NCBI GenBank assembly: GCA_023411615.1
Contig: JAEYOR010000038.1
Location: forward strand, 1-22,202
Direction: 5' to 3'
Length of the DNA: 22,202 nt
Source: Actinomycetes bacterium
Lineage (GTDB): Bacteria; Actinomycetota; Actinomycetes; Actinomycetales; Demequinaceae
In this document: positions 15,697 to 22,202 of the stretch, in pieces
Layout of the letters: every line of letters begins with the position of its first letter
How positions within the stretch are numbered: position 1 is the first letter of the stretch
The notes under the pieces: model-generated
Databases searched by the model: none
What the model was told of the DNA's origin: nothing
The model's input: only the letters and a program-made list of their open reading frames with translations
Program-made: the position numbers and the translations under genes

Positions 15697-18600
15697 GCGT
15701 CGCTCACCTGCGCTCCCTCGGCGTGGGCAGGACATGACCGCCGCACGGGGCACGTGTCACAGTGTTTGTCGACAACGGCCGGGAACTCGGAGCCCGTCAT
15801 CAGGCGGACGACACCGTCCAGCCGTTCTCGAGCCACCTGCGGATCGATGGGTGGCTGGCTCCGACTCGTGCCGGCCTTGCCACCTGACACAAAGGCGAGC
15901 TCGGCCCCGAGTGCCGTTTTCACACCGTCAACGGCTCCCGAAGCGATGGCGAGTTGGTACATCGCCAATTGCGGATTTGTGATCGCTTCGGCTTGAGTGG
16001 GAACCGAACGACCCGTCTTGAGGTCGACAACGTAGGCACCGTCCTCGTGCACCTCCACGCGGTCAGCCACTCCGCTCAAGACCGCACGGCCCAACTCGGC
16101 CCGAAACGGCAGCTCGGTGCGCACATCGACATCTGCACGCTTGTCGAGATACGCGGCAAGACGCTCCGCCATGAGCCGCGCATTTTCATACGCCACGCGT
16201 TCGGGCCATGTCGTCACGGAAAACTGATCCGACCAAATCCTGTCAAAGTCCGCGAGGATCGCCGCTGCCCCGCCATGCGGATGCAACTCAGCAAGTTCGT
16301 GAATCAACGTCCCTATCTGCTGCGCATCGGTCGCCTCGCGAGTGCCACCCACTGACTCAAAAGCCCATCGCAAGGTGCATTTCTCCACCCATTCCACCTT
16401 GGATGGCGACACCCGGATCGGCTCCTCCTCGTCCCAGAATGCTTCAGCGGTGCTCCACTCATGAGCGCCATGCCACTGCACGGGATGCGCGCCTTGGACG
16501 CCGCGTTGTGCGAGCGCGGCAAGCATGTGGGCATAGGGCGCGTGATCCGCCTCTTCCTCGGCCCGTGCTCGCAGATGTGCGACAGCGCTGCGAAGGTCGG
16601 CTACAGAACGCCTCTCCCCCGCGCGCTCCCGAGTCACACCAGCCGCGGCTTCGACAGTCGATACAAATCGAGAAGGCCGAGACTCACCGTCGTCGATCGC
16701 CGTCACGATGAGCCGATACCGAGCGCGCGACACGGCCACCAACATCGCCCGTGCTTCGTCATCAAGCACGGACGCGCGCGATGCCCGGATATCAGCCGGT
16801 CCGCTCGCCCGTTCGAGTGCCTGTTGCCACCCGTCGCGCAGGGCGTCGGCAAGGCGTTGCGCGCCGAGCACCGAATCGCGTAGCGCAAGGTTGGGCCACG
16901 CCCCTTCTTCGACCCCGGCAACAACGACAACGTCCCATTCGCGACCGAGAGCCGATGTGGGCGTCGCAAAAGCGACAGCGTCGGCCTTGCTTGCGTGCGC
17001 ACCAAGGGTGTCTGCCGCGAAGCCCTGGCCCTCGAGATAACTGATGAACGAGGCGGCACTCGCCTCGGGAAGCCGCTCCGAGAAGGTCTGTGCCGCGCGC
17101 AAGAGCGCGATGACGGCGTCGAGATCGGCGTCGTCGCGCGAGGATCCCACGAGCGCTGCTTCCCGCCACGTCTCAGCCAAATCGAGCGTGTGCCACACCT
17201 CCCACAACACAGCGCCTGGTGTCGCGAACGGTTGTTGAGCCCGCGTGGAGGCCGCATGTATTGCGCGCGCCAACCGATGCGCAACTCGCGCTTCCGGACC
17301 CGGCACGGTGGCCCACCGCTCGGGGCTGTCAAGAGCGTCGAGCAGCAGTTCGCCCGACGAGCGCTCGCCGCCGCCTTGACGTTCCTCTCGGACGAGCTCG
17401 CGGCGCAAGCGGCGCAGGCTCACCGGATCGAGCCCGACGACGCGGGAGCACATGACCTCGACGGCCTGGTCCTCGTCCCAAGACTCCCCAAGCGCGTGAC
17501 GCACAATCGCGAGGAGCGGGGCGACCGCAGGCTCGAGATGGAGGGCCACTCCCTCACCGTTTGACTCGCATGGGATGTCAGCACCGAGCAGGTCAGAGCG
17601 CACGGCCCGTAGCGTTGCCGTCGACCTCGCGATCACCGCCATGCGCGACCAGGCGATGGGCGGACCGTCAAGACCATGCCGCGCGCGCCGGAGCTCGGCA
17701 GCGATGGCACGCGACTGACCGTAGCGATGCGGCGCCGTGATGACGATCACCGGGCGGTCCTCCGAGCCGCTCGATCCGGAAGTGTCCATCGCGATACGGC
17801 GCGCAACCGCTCGTGCTGACCCGACGCCCCTCACCCCGATGGTGGCGGCGATAGCCGCACTCACCCGCGTTAACGGCCCACTTTGGCGGTGGTCGTGGGT
17901 CAACTCAATGTGGCCCGCACGCGGGCTTGCCGCCGCATCACCGAGCAGCGACGGCACGGCGCCGCGGAAGCCCTGCACCGACTCGTCAGCATTGCCGACG
18001 AGGACAATGCGAGTGCCAGTGCTCGCCACATAATCCAGGAGCCGAGCCGTTGCCGCGGTCGCGTCTTGAGCATCGTCGACAATGACGAGGTCGAAGGTCG
18101 GCCTGGACGCTCCCACCTCGTCTTCCCACTCCATCAATGCCTCGGTGGCAGCCGTGACGATGGTCGCGGGGTCGTAGCGCGCTCCCTGGTCGAGCGGCAT
18201 TGACTGCAAGTCGAGAATGTCGAGGTATTCCTCGTATAACTGGGCGGCAGCGACCCATTCCTGCCGCCGGGCAGCTCGGCCGAGCTCAGCGAGGCGAACG
18301 GGGCCAATTCCTGCCTCAGCCGCGCGCATGAGGAGGTTGCGCAGCTCCTCACGGAAGCCAGGCAACGCCGTTGCCTCGATCGGGATATGCGGTCCCCAGT
18401 CGAGCGGCGCAACGCGACCCGAGGCGCGGCCCTCCAATATCTCTCGAAGTTTGACGTCTTGTTCGGCACCCGTAATGAGACTCGGTCGCGGCTCCCCGCG
18501 CTGACGCGCACGCGCGTGGAGCACCGAATACGCGAAACCTGCGGCGCTGCGTGCGAGGGGCGCCGTTGTCACCGTGCCGATTGCCCGGGTCACGCGGTCC

Positions 18601-18839
18601 CTCAGTTCCGAACCCGCCGCGCGCGACGGCGCAAGAACGAGCAAACGTTCGGGCGCGATACCCCTCGCCACGGCGTCGGCCGCAGCGTGGACAACGAAGG
18701 TGGTCTTCCCCGTACCGGGCGCGCCGGTCACCACGGCGCGATCGTGCGCCCGCACCACGTCGAGCGCCCGCAATTGGTCCGCGTCGAGCGCGGGCTCAAC
18801 TGCCAGCGTTGCGGGAGCGACCAGGCGCAATAGCGTCAT
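15693..18839 (-). CDS. adnA: AdnA: helicase-nuclease subunit of AdnAB with Fe-S-type cysteines
   Basis: 1048-aa partner of AdnB. Walker A GAPGTGKT is at 39-46. Walker B reads DDAQD from D255 (not DExQD), and motif III reads GNADESVQGFRGA instead of GDPxQxIYxFRGA, so the motor half is divergent. The nuclease half is intact: LIHELAE, D926 in VADRV, D939 and K941 in VVDLKTG, and QLAMYQ. Cysteines C821, C1027, C1030 and C1036 follow the C...CxxCxxxxxC pattern of 4Fe-4S RecB-family nucleases (AddB, Cas4, Dna2). I chose ATG 18839 (35 nt after the upstream stop) rather than 18953, which overlaps DUF3152 by 79 bp and adds an Arg-rich unconserved N-terminus. With this start the Walker B Asp is 255, the number I remember for mycobacterial AdnA. 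Stop overlaps adnB (ATGA). Confidence 0.93.
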   Translation of the reverse strand: MTLLRLVAPATLAVEPALDADQLRALDVVRAHDRAVVTGAPGTGKTTFVVHAAADAVARGIAPERLLVLAPSRAAGSELRDRVTRAIGTVTTAPLARSAAGFAYSVLHARARQRGEPRPSLITGAEQDVKLREILEGRASGRVAPLDWGPHIPIEATALPGFREELRNLLMRAAEAGIGPVRLAELGRAARRQEWVAAAQLYEEYLDILDLQSMPLDQGARYDPATIVTAATEALMEWEDEVGASRPTFDLVIVDDAQDATAATARLLDYVASTGTRIVLVGNADESVQGFRGAVPSLLGDAAASPRAGHIELTHDHRQSGPLTRVSAAIAATIGVRGVGSARAVARRIAMDTSGSSGSEDRPVIVITAPHRYGQSRAIAAELRRARHGLDGPPIAWSRMAVIARSTATLRAVRSDLLGADIPCESNGEGVALHLEPAVAPLLAIVRHALGESWDEDQAVEVMCSRVVGLDPVSLRRLRRELVREERQGGGERSSGELLLDALDSPERWATVPGPEARVAHRLARAIHAASTRAQQPFATPGAVLWEVWHTLDLAETWREAALVGSSRDDADLDAVIALLRAAQTFSERLPEASAASFISYLEGQGFAADTLGAHASKADAVAFATPTSALGREWDVVVVAGVEEGAWPNLALRDSVLGAQRLADALRDGWQQALERASGPADIRASRASVLDDEARAMLVAVSRARYRLIVTAIDDGESRPSRFVSTVEAAAGVTRERAGERRSVADLRSAVAHLRARAEEEADHAPYAHMLAALAQRGVQGAHPVQWHGAHEWSTAEAFWDEEEPIRVSPSKVEWVEKCTLRWAFESVGGTREATDAQQIGTLIHELAELHPHGGAAAILADFDRIWSDQFSVTTWPERVAYENARLMAERLAAYLDKRADVDVRTELPFRAELGRAVLSGVADRVEVHEDGAYVVDLKTGRSVPTQAEAITNPQLAMYQLAIASGAVDGVKTALGAELAFVSGGKAGTSRSQPPIDPQVARERLDGVVRLMTGSEFPAVVDKHCDTCPVRRSCPAHAEGAQVSDA

Positions 18840-18874
18840 GTTCCTATCCCACCATGGCGCACTGACGTGGGGCC

Positions 18875-19855
18875 TTAACGCGGCGCCGTCGAGCCAGGCG
18901 TTGGTGAGGGAGTCGCCGCTTCGGTCTCGACGGGGGCGTCGGGGAATGGCCACGGATTCGGCTCACAGCCCTCGGGCAGAGCCTCGCGCTGGTCCACCAT
19001 GACATCGGCCCGGCCGCCGGCGCACGTGAGATCTGGATTGCCGGCAAGATGCCCCAAGCGGTGGAGCAACAAGTACTGACGCGCCGCCTCGTAATCGTCA
19101 CCAAAGGCTTCGGTACCGGCGGTCCAGTCATAGATCGACACGATGACGACGCTGTCATCTGCACATACGTTGTCGCCCACCTCGTCGAGAAAGTCCATGC
19201 CGGACACGGCAGGGGGCACCACGGCTGCCGAGCTTTCGGATTCGGTTGCGGCGGGGCTCGGGGAGACGGGCACGACGGGACCCGACTGGATTGCCGCGTG
19301 GCCATCGGGGCACATCGCAGCGGCGGTGTAGGGGCTCACGAGGATCACGCGATAGTCAGCGACGCCATCCGTGTGCACGTACTGAACCGAGTCGCCTGAT
19401 CCCCACGCGCGGTTGTCATTGAGGACATCCATCACGTAGGAGCGAAAGAGCACGGAGTCCGCACGCACCCCTTCCTCGACCGCAACCGACACCCACCGAA
19501 CGTCACCTTCGGTCGGTGCCGGGGTCCCCACGCCGCGCACGACGTTCAAGGTGCCTTCGCCCTTAAGGTCCACGTCTGTTGTCACAATGCCTGCGTCGCG
19601 ATCGTCCTGATCGAGAGTGCGCGTGATCGGCGGCAAAGGCGGCAAAGACGGAGTGGAGGACATATCGACAACAGGAGACGCGCTCGCTGACGGGCTGACG
19701 GACGGCTCGGCCTCAAGCAACTCGGGCAAATGCGCGGTAAACCAGCCGGCTCCCATTCCAAGCCCAAAGGCGAGGGCGATGACGGAGGCAGAGATGACAA
19801 AGCCAGGCAAGGCGATTCCCCTGCCCGCGAAAATCCCGCCAAACCGACGAAGCAC
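18875..19855 (-). CDS. DUF3152 membrane-anchored/secreted protein with degenerate metzincin motif
   Basis: 326-aa protein of the DUF3152 type (Rv3207c-like, located near adnAB in mycobacteria from memory). One N-terminal hydrophobic anchor (GFVISASVIALAFGLGMGAG) is followed by Ser/Pro-rich linkers and an extracytoplasmic domain; the last residues are Pro/Ser/Thr-rich. The zinc-protease motif expected as HExxHxxGxxH reads H265-R-L-G-H269-L-A-G272-N-P-D275, so the catalytic Glu is Arg and the third ligand is Asp. Proteolysis is therefore doubtful. Four cysteines may form disulfides. Start: GTG 19855, preceded by TATCGT at 6 nt; the longer TTG 19927 reading would overlap the DUF3107 gene and is rejected. 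adnA follows after 35 nt, so it probably heads the DUF3152-adnA-adnB transcript. Confidence 0.8.
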   Translation of the reverse strand: MLRRFGGIFAGRGIALPGFVISASVIALAFGLGMGAGWFTAHLPELLEAEPSVSPSASASPVVDMSSTPSLPPLPPITRTLDQDDRDAGIVTTDVDLKGEGTLNVVRGVGTPAPTEGDVRWVSVAVEEGVRADSVLFRSYVMDVLNDNRAWGSGDSVQYVHTDGVADYRVILVSPYTAAAMCPDGHAAIQSGPVVPVSPSPAATESESSAAVVPPAVSGMDFLDEVGDNVCADDSVVIVSIYDWTAGTEAFGDDYEAARQYLLLHRLGHLAGNPDLTCAGGRADVMVDQREALPEGCEPNPWPFPDAPVETEAATPSPTPGSTAPR

Positions 19856-19860
19856 CCCCC

Positions 19861-19867
19861 TACGATA
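19861..19867. promoter_or_regulatory. Overlapping -10 boxes on both strands (bidirectional promoter candidate)
   Basis: The seven bases TACGATA contain TACGAT on the plus strand (19861-19866) and TATCGT on the minus strand (19867-19862), both fitting TANNNT. The minus box is 6 nt before GTG 19855 (DUF3152, leaderless geometry). The plus box would start RNA near 19873 and leave a leader of about 30 nt with AGGAGG for DUF3107. No -35 elements are evident. Confidence 0.45.
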
Positions 19868-19903
19868 GGTGATCGTCGCAACACCACGGTTCAGGAGGTC
19901 ACG

Positions 19904-20122
19904 TTGGAGATCCGCATCGGCGTACAAAACGTCAGTCGGGAACTCGTTGTGGAGACGGACCTATCGGCGGACGCAATCGCACAGCTCGTGGCCGACGCTG
20001 TGGCTGGGAGCACTCTCGACATCACCGACAGCAAGGGCCGCCGCGTTGTCGTGCCATCCGGCTCGATCGGCTACGTCGAGATCGGCGAAGAGAACAAGCG
20101 CTTCGTCGGCTTCACCGCTTAA
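19904..20122 (+). CDS. DUF3107 small conserved actinobacterial protein (TB9.4-like)
   Basis: 72-aa protein starting MEIRIGVQNVSRELVVETD, the recognisable DUF3107 N-terminus (M. tuberculosis TB9.4, Rv3208A, from memory). No signal peptide, membrane helix or cysteine is present, and its function is unknown. The start is TTG at 19904 with a perfect AGGAGG (19893-19898) 5 nt upstream; no ATG or GTG fits both this SD and the conserved N-terminus. It is divergent from DUF3152 and shares the short promoter region with it, and it converges on the gluconokinase gene with 27 bp between stops. Confidence 0.9.
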   Translation: MEIRIGVQNVSRELVVETDLSADAIAQLVADAVAGSTLDITDSKGRRVVVPSGSIGYVEIGEENKRFVGFTA

Positions 20123-20149
20123 CGCACGTCCCGCATGACGCTGCGCGGG

Positions 20150-20653
20150 TCAGTCGTCTTGCAACGCGATGATGTCGTGCGCTTCTGCGATCACTTCTGA
20201 CAGCGTCCGGTGCGTCACATCGATGCTGCCGCCCACTTCGTCGTAGCCGAGCGGCTCAAGCAAGGCGAACTGGGACTCAAGGAGATTCACACCCGCGAAG
20301 TGTCCTTCATCGAGGGTGCGCCGATGCACCCTCTCGGCAAGGACGGACGGCGGCGCTGCGAGATGCAGGAAAACGGTCATGCCAGCGCGCTCACGAATGC
20401 GCTCGCGGTATGCCTTGCGCAACGCCGAGCACGCGACGACGGCGTCGGGGTGGGCAGCAAGCCACTCGCCTACCTCATCGAGCCACGGCCAGCGATCCTC
20501 ATCCGTCAGGGGAATGCCCCCGGCCATCTTGGCGATGTTCGCGGGAGGGTGAAAATCGTCGGCATCGGCAAAGGCGAAACCGAGCGAGGAAGCCAACTGG
20601 CGCCCCACACTCGTCTTGCCGCATCCGGTCACGCCCATGACAACCACCCGCAT
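20150..20653 (-). CDS. gntK: Gluconokinase (GntK-type)
   Basis: 167-aa P-loop kinase that phosphorylates D-gluconate to 6-phosphogluconate for the pentose phosphate pathway. Walker A is GVTGCGKT (7-14). The GntK hallmarks DADDFHPPANIAKM, GIPLTDEDRWPWL, CSALRKAYR and LLESQFALLEPL are all present in order. Length is typical. Start ATG 20653 has no SD; TACCCT lies 6 nt upstream (20660-20665), suggesting a leaderless mRNA. No other gluconate genes are in view, so it is a lone metabolic gene set among unrelated neighbours. Confidence 0.95.
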   Translation of the reverse strand: MRVVVMGVTGCGKTSVGRQLASSLGFAFADADDFHPPANIAKMAGGIPLTDEDRWPWLDEVGEWLAAHPDAVVACSALRKAYRERIRERAGMTVFLHLAAPPSVLAERVHRRTLDEGHFAGVNLLESQFALLEPLGYDEVGGSIDVTHRTLSEVIAEAHDIIALQDD

Positions 20654-20659
20654 GGGCCC

Positions 20660-20665
20660 AGGGTA
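20660..20665 (-). promoter_or_regulatory. Putative -10 box of gntK (leaderless)
   Basis: TACCCT on the minus strand fits TANNNT and is separated from the ATG by six bases (GGGCCC). It has the same spacing as the boxes before nudC, the phosphotransferase gene and DUF3152. Confidence 0.45.
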
Positions 20666-20716
20666 TCCCTGGAGAGCACCCTCGGTCGCCTCACCGCCGC
20701 CTCAGCGCCCGCACGG

Positions 20717-20842
20717 TAGACTTGCGCCGACCAGAGGTTGACCGGTCGCATGTGAAGCGCGGCGCGACGCCGCACCAGCAAGGGTAAATGCGCGATCGGC
20801 TCCCGTACCGACGCACGTCGCAGCACCCCATCTTGAGGACAC
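20717..20842 (+). promoter_or_regulatory. Putative promoter and structured 5' leader of the DEAD-box helicase gene
   Basis: TAGACT (20717-20722) is a TANNNT -10 candidate that would give a leader of about 115 nt. The leader contains a GC-rich hairpin GCGGCG-CGA-CGCCGC (20759-20773), smaller inverted repeats (CGAC-GCAC-GTCG near 20815) and GAGG (20835-20838) 4 nt before the ATG. Long leaders are common on cold-shock-type RNA helicase genes; I recognise no known riboswitch here. Confidence 0.35.
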
Positions 20843-22202
20843 ATGACCGACCAGACCTTCGCCGATTTCGGCGTGAATCCACTCATCGTGGAAGCGCTCG
20901 CTCAAGCGGGCATCACCGCACCTTTCCCCATTCAGTCGATGACGTTGCCCGTGGCCTTACAGCGCCACGACATCATCGGTCAGGCAAAGACCGGCACGGG
21001 CAAGACGCTCGGCTTTGGTGTGCCGCTCCTCCACCACACGATGTCGCCCGGCGAGGACGGTTACGACGCTTTGGGCGAGGGAGCGGGCAAGCCGCAGGCC
21101 CTCGTCGTTGCGCCAACGCGCGAGCTTGCGGTCCAGGTGGCCGGGGATCTCGATGCCGCGTCAAAGAAGCGCTCGACGCGAATCGTGCAGATTTATGGTG
21201 GCCGCGCCTACGAACCGCAGATCGAAGCCTTGCGCAAAGGTGTCGAGGTGGTTGTCGGCACCCCCGGCCGCCTCATTGACTTGATGAATCAGGGCCACCT
21301 TGACTTGCGGTGGGCGCGCACCGTGGTGCTTGACGAGGCGGACGAGATGCTCGACCTCGGCTTCTTGCCCGATGTGGAGAAGCTCCTCGCCGCTACCCCG
21401 GCGGCTCGCCACACGATGTTGTTCTCGGCGACGATGCCCGGGCCCGTTGTCGCGCTTGCGCGCCGCTACATGACCCAGCCGACTCACATCCGCGCCTCTG
21501 ACCCTGATGACGGTGGCGCGACCGTCAAGGCAATCAAGCAGGTGGTCTACCGCGCGCACGCCCTCGACAAGGTCGAGGTGCTCGCCCGCATCCTCCAATC
21601 CGAAGGCCGCGGCCTCACCATTGTCTTTGCCCGCACCAAGCGCACCGCCGCCAAAGTCTCCGATGAGCTGCGCGAGCGCGGCTTCGCGGCAGGAGCGATT
21701 CACGGCGATTTGGGCCAGGGTGCTCGTGAGCAAGCGCTGCGCGCGTTCCGTTCGGGAAAGATCGATGTGCTCGTCGCGACCGATGTCGCTGCTCGCGGCA
21801 TCGACGTGGACGATGTCACGCACGTGGTGAATTACCAATGCCCAGAGGACGAGAAGACGTACCTCCACCGGATTGGCCGCACTGGCCGCGCGGGCAAGAC
21901 CGGTACTGCAGTGACCTTTGTCGACTGGGATGACATCCCGCGCTGGGGTCTCATTGACAAGGCGCTTGACCTCGGCTTCCCCGAGCCTGTTGAGACGTAT
22001 TCCTCGTCACCGCACCTCTTTACCGACCTTGACATTGCTGCTGGCATCAAGGGGACGCTGCCACGCGATGCACGGACCCGCGCTGGTCTTGACGCCGAGC
22101 GCCTTGAGGATCTCGGCGAGACCGGTCGCAAGCCCGCTGGTGGCGAACGTGGCGGCCGTGGTGGCCAAGGCAGTCGTGGTGGCAGTGGCGGTCAACGTGG
22201 CC
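20843..22202 (+). CDS. rhlE: DEAD-box ATP-dependent RNA helicase, C-terminus beyond window
   Basis: Unwinds RNA structures with ATP; probably acts in ribosome assembly, cold adaptation or RNA decay. Motifs from the start: Q motif with Q31 (APFPIQ), motif I AKTGTGKT (48-55), PTRELA (91-96), GG (119-120), TPGRL (140-144), DEAD-type DEAD read as D164-E-A-D167, SAT (195-197), then IVFARTKRTA, ATDVAARGID and HRIGRTGRAG in the second RecA domain. After about residue 430 the sequence becomes Gly/Arg-rich (RGG-like), a typical RNA-binding tail, and it runs off the end of the window without a stop, so the gene is partial here. Start ATG 20843 has GAGG 4 nt upstream. The rhlE symbol follows the Rv3211 position and is less sure than the family. 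Confidence 0.93.
   Translation, partial: MTDQTFADFGVNPLIVEALAQAGITAPFPIQSMTLPVALQRHDIIGQAKTGTGKTLGFGVPLLHHTMSPGEDGYDALGEGAGKPQALVVAPTRELAVQVAGDLDAASKKRSTRIVQIYGGRAYEPQIEALRKGVEVVVGTPGRLIDLMNQGHLDLRWARTVVLDEADEMLDLGFLPDVEKLLAATPAARHTMLFSATMPGPVVALARRYMTQPTHIRASDPDDGGATVKAIKQVVYRAHALDKVEVLARILQSEGRGLTIVFARTKRTAAKVSDELRERGFAAGAIHGDLGQGAREQALRAFRSGKIDVLVATDVAARGIDVDDVTHVVNYQCPEDEKTYLHRIGRTGRAGKTGTAVTFVDWDDIPRWGLIDKALDLGFPEPVETYSSSPHLFTDLDIAAGIKGTLPRDARTRAGLDAERLEDLGETGRKPAGGERGGRGGQGSRGGSGGQRG

Noticed and set aside
12493..18839. The two 1000+ residue helicase-nucleases as a phage-defence island
   Set aside because: Both have AdnA/AdnB domain order, ATGA overlap and conserved actinobacterial synteny with core genes, so they are the chromosomal break-repair machine.
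20130..20149. Stem CCCGC/GCGGG between DUF3107 and gntK stops as a bidirectional terminator
   Set aside because: The stem is only 5 bp with a 10-nt loop and has no T run on either side.

Overview
The window looks like a chromosomal core segment of a high-GC actinobacterium. Strong GC third-position bias, frequent GTG/TTG starts, Shine-Dalgarno-less genes with TANNNT boxes, and actinobacteria-restricted families (AdnAB, UvrD2, DUF2342, DUF3107, DUF3152, DUF5679) all point that way. My best guess is a Micrococcales member (Cellulomonas/Demequina-like); this is inference from protein style, with no search behind it. From memory, gene content and order resemble the Mycobacterium tuberculosis Rv3193c-Rv3211 block (UPF0182, PDZ-Lon, DUF2342, UvrD2, NudC, AdnB, AdnA, DUF3152, DUF3107, DEAD-box helicase). 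I see no mobile elements, CRISPR arrays, tRNA or rRNA.

Layout. 34-4107 (minus): a UPF0182 membrane protein directly abutting a membrane-anchored PDZ-Lon-like protease. 4182-6843 (plus): a DUF2342 zinc-metalloprotease-like protein, a 52-aa zinc-ribbon protein with a clear terminator, and an orphan ThiF/TOMM-cyclodehydratase-like protein. 6852-9790 (minus): nudC then uvrD2. 9889-10812 (plus): an APH-fold phosphotransferase. 10814-19855 (minus): DUF3152 secreted protein, adnA, adnB and a 7TM-PAS-GGDEF diguanylate cyclase, all in one direction and plausibly co-transcribed. 19904-20122 (plus): DUF3107. 20150-20653 (minus): gluconokinase. 20843 to window end (plus): DEAD-box RNA helicase, cut by the window edge.

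Theme. The centre is DNA repair: the AdnA-AdnB double-strand-break resection motor-nuclease and the UvrD2 helicase, with NudC (NAD/NAD-capped RNA hydrolysis) and an RNA helicase nearby. Around it sit poorly understood envelope proteins.

I did not find a clearly new multi-gene system. The points most worth following up are: UvrD2 without the tetracysteine module known from mycobacteria; a DUF3152 metzincin whose catalytic Glu is Arg; a lone degenerate ThiF-like protein with no TOMM cluster in view; an asymmetric AdnA with degenerate motor motifs but an intact nuclease and a four-cysteine Fe-S signature; a DNA segment that reads as a -10 box on both strands between DUF3152 and DUF3107; and four genes with a TANNNT box exactly 6 nt before the start codon, suggesting leaderless mRNAs.
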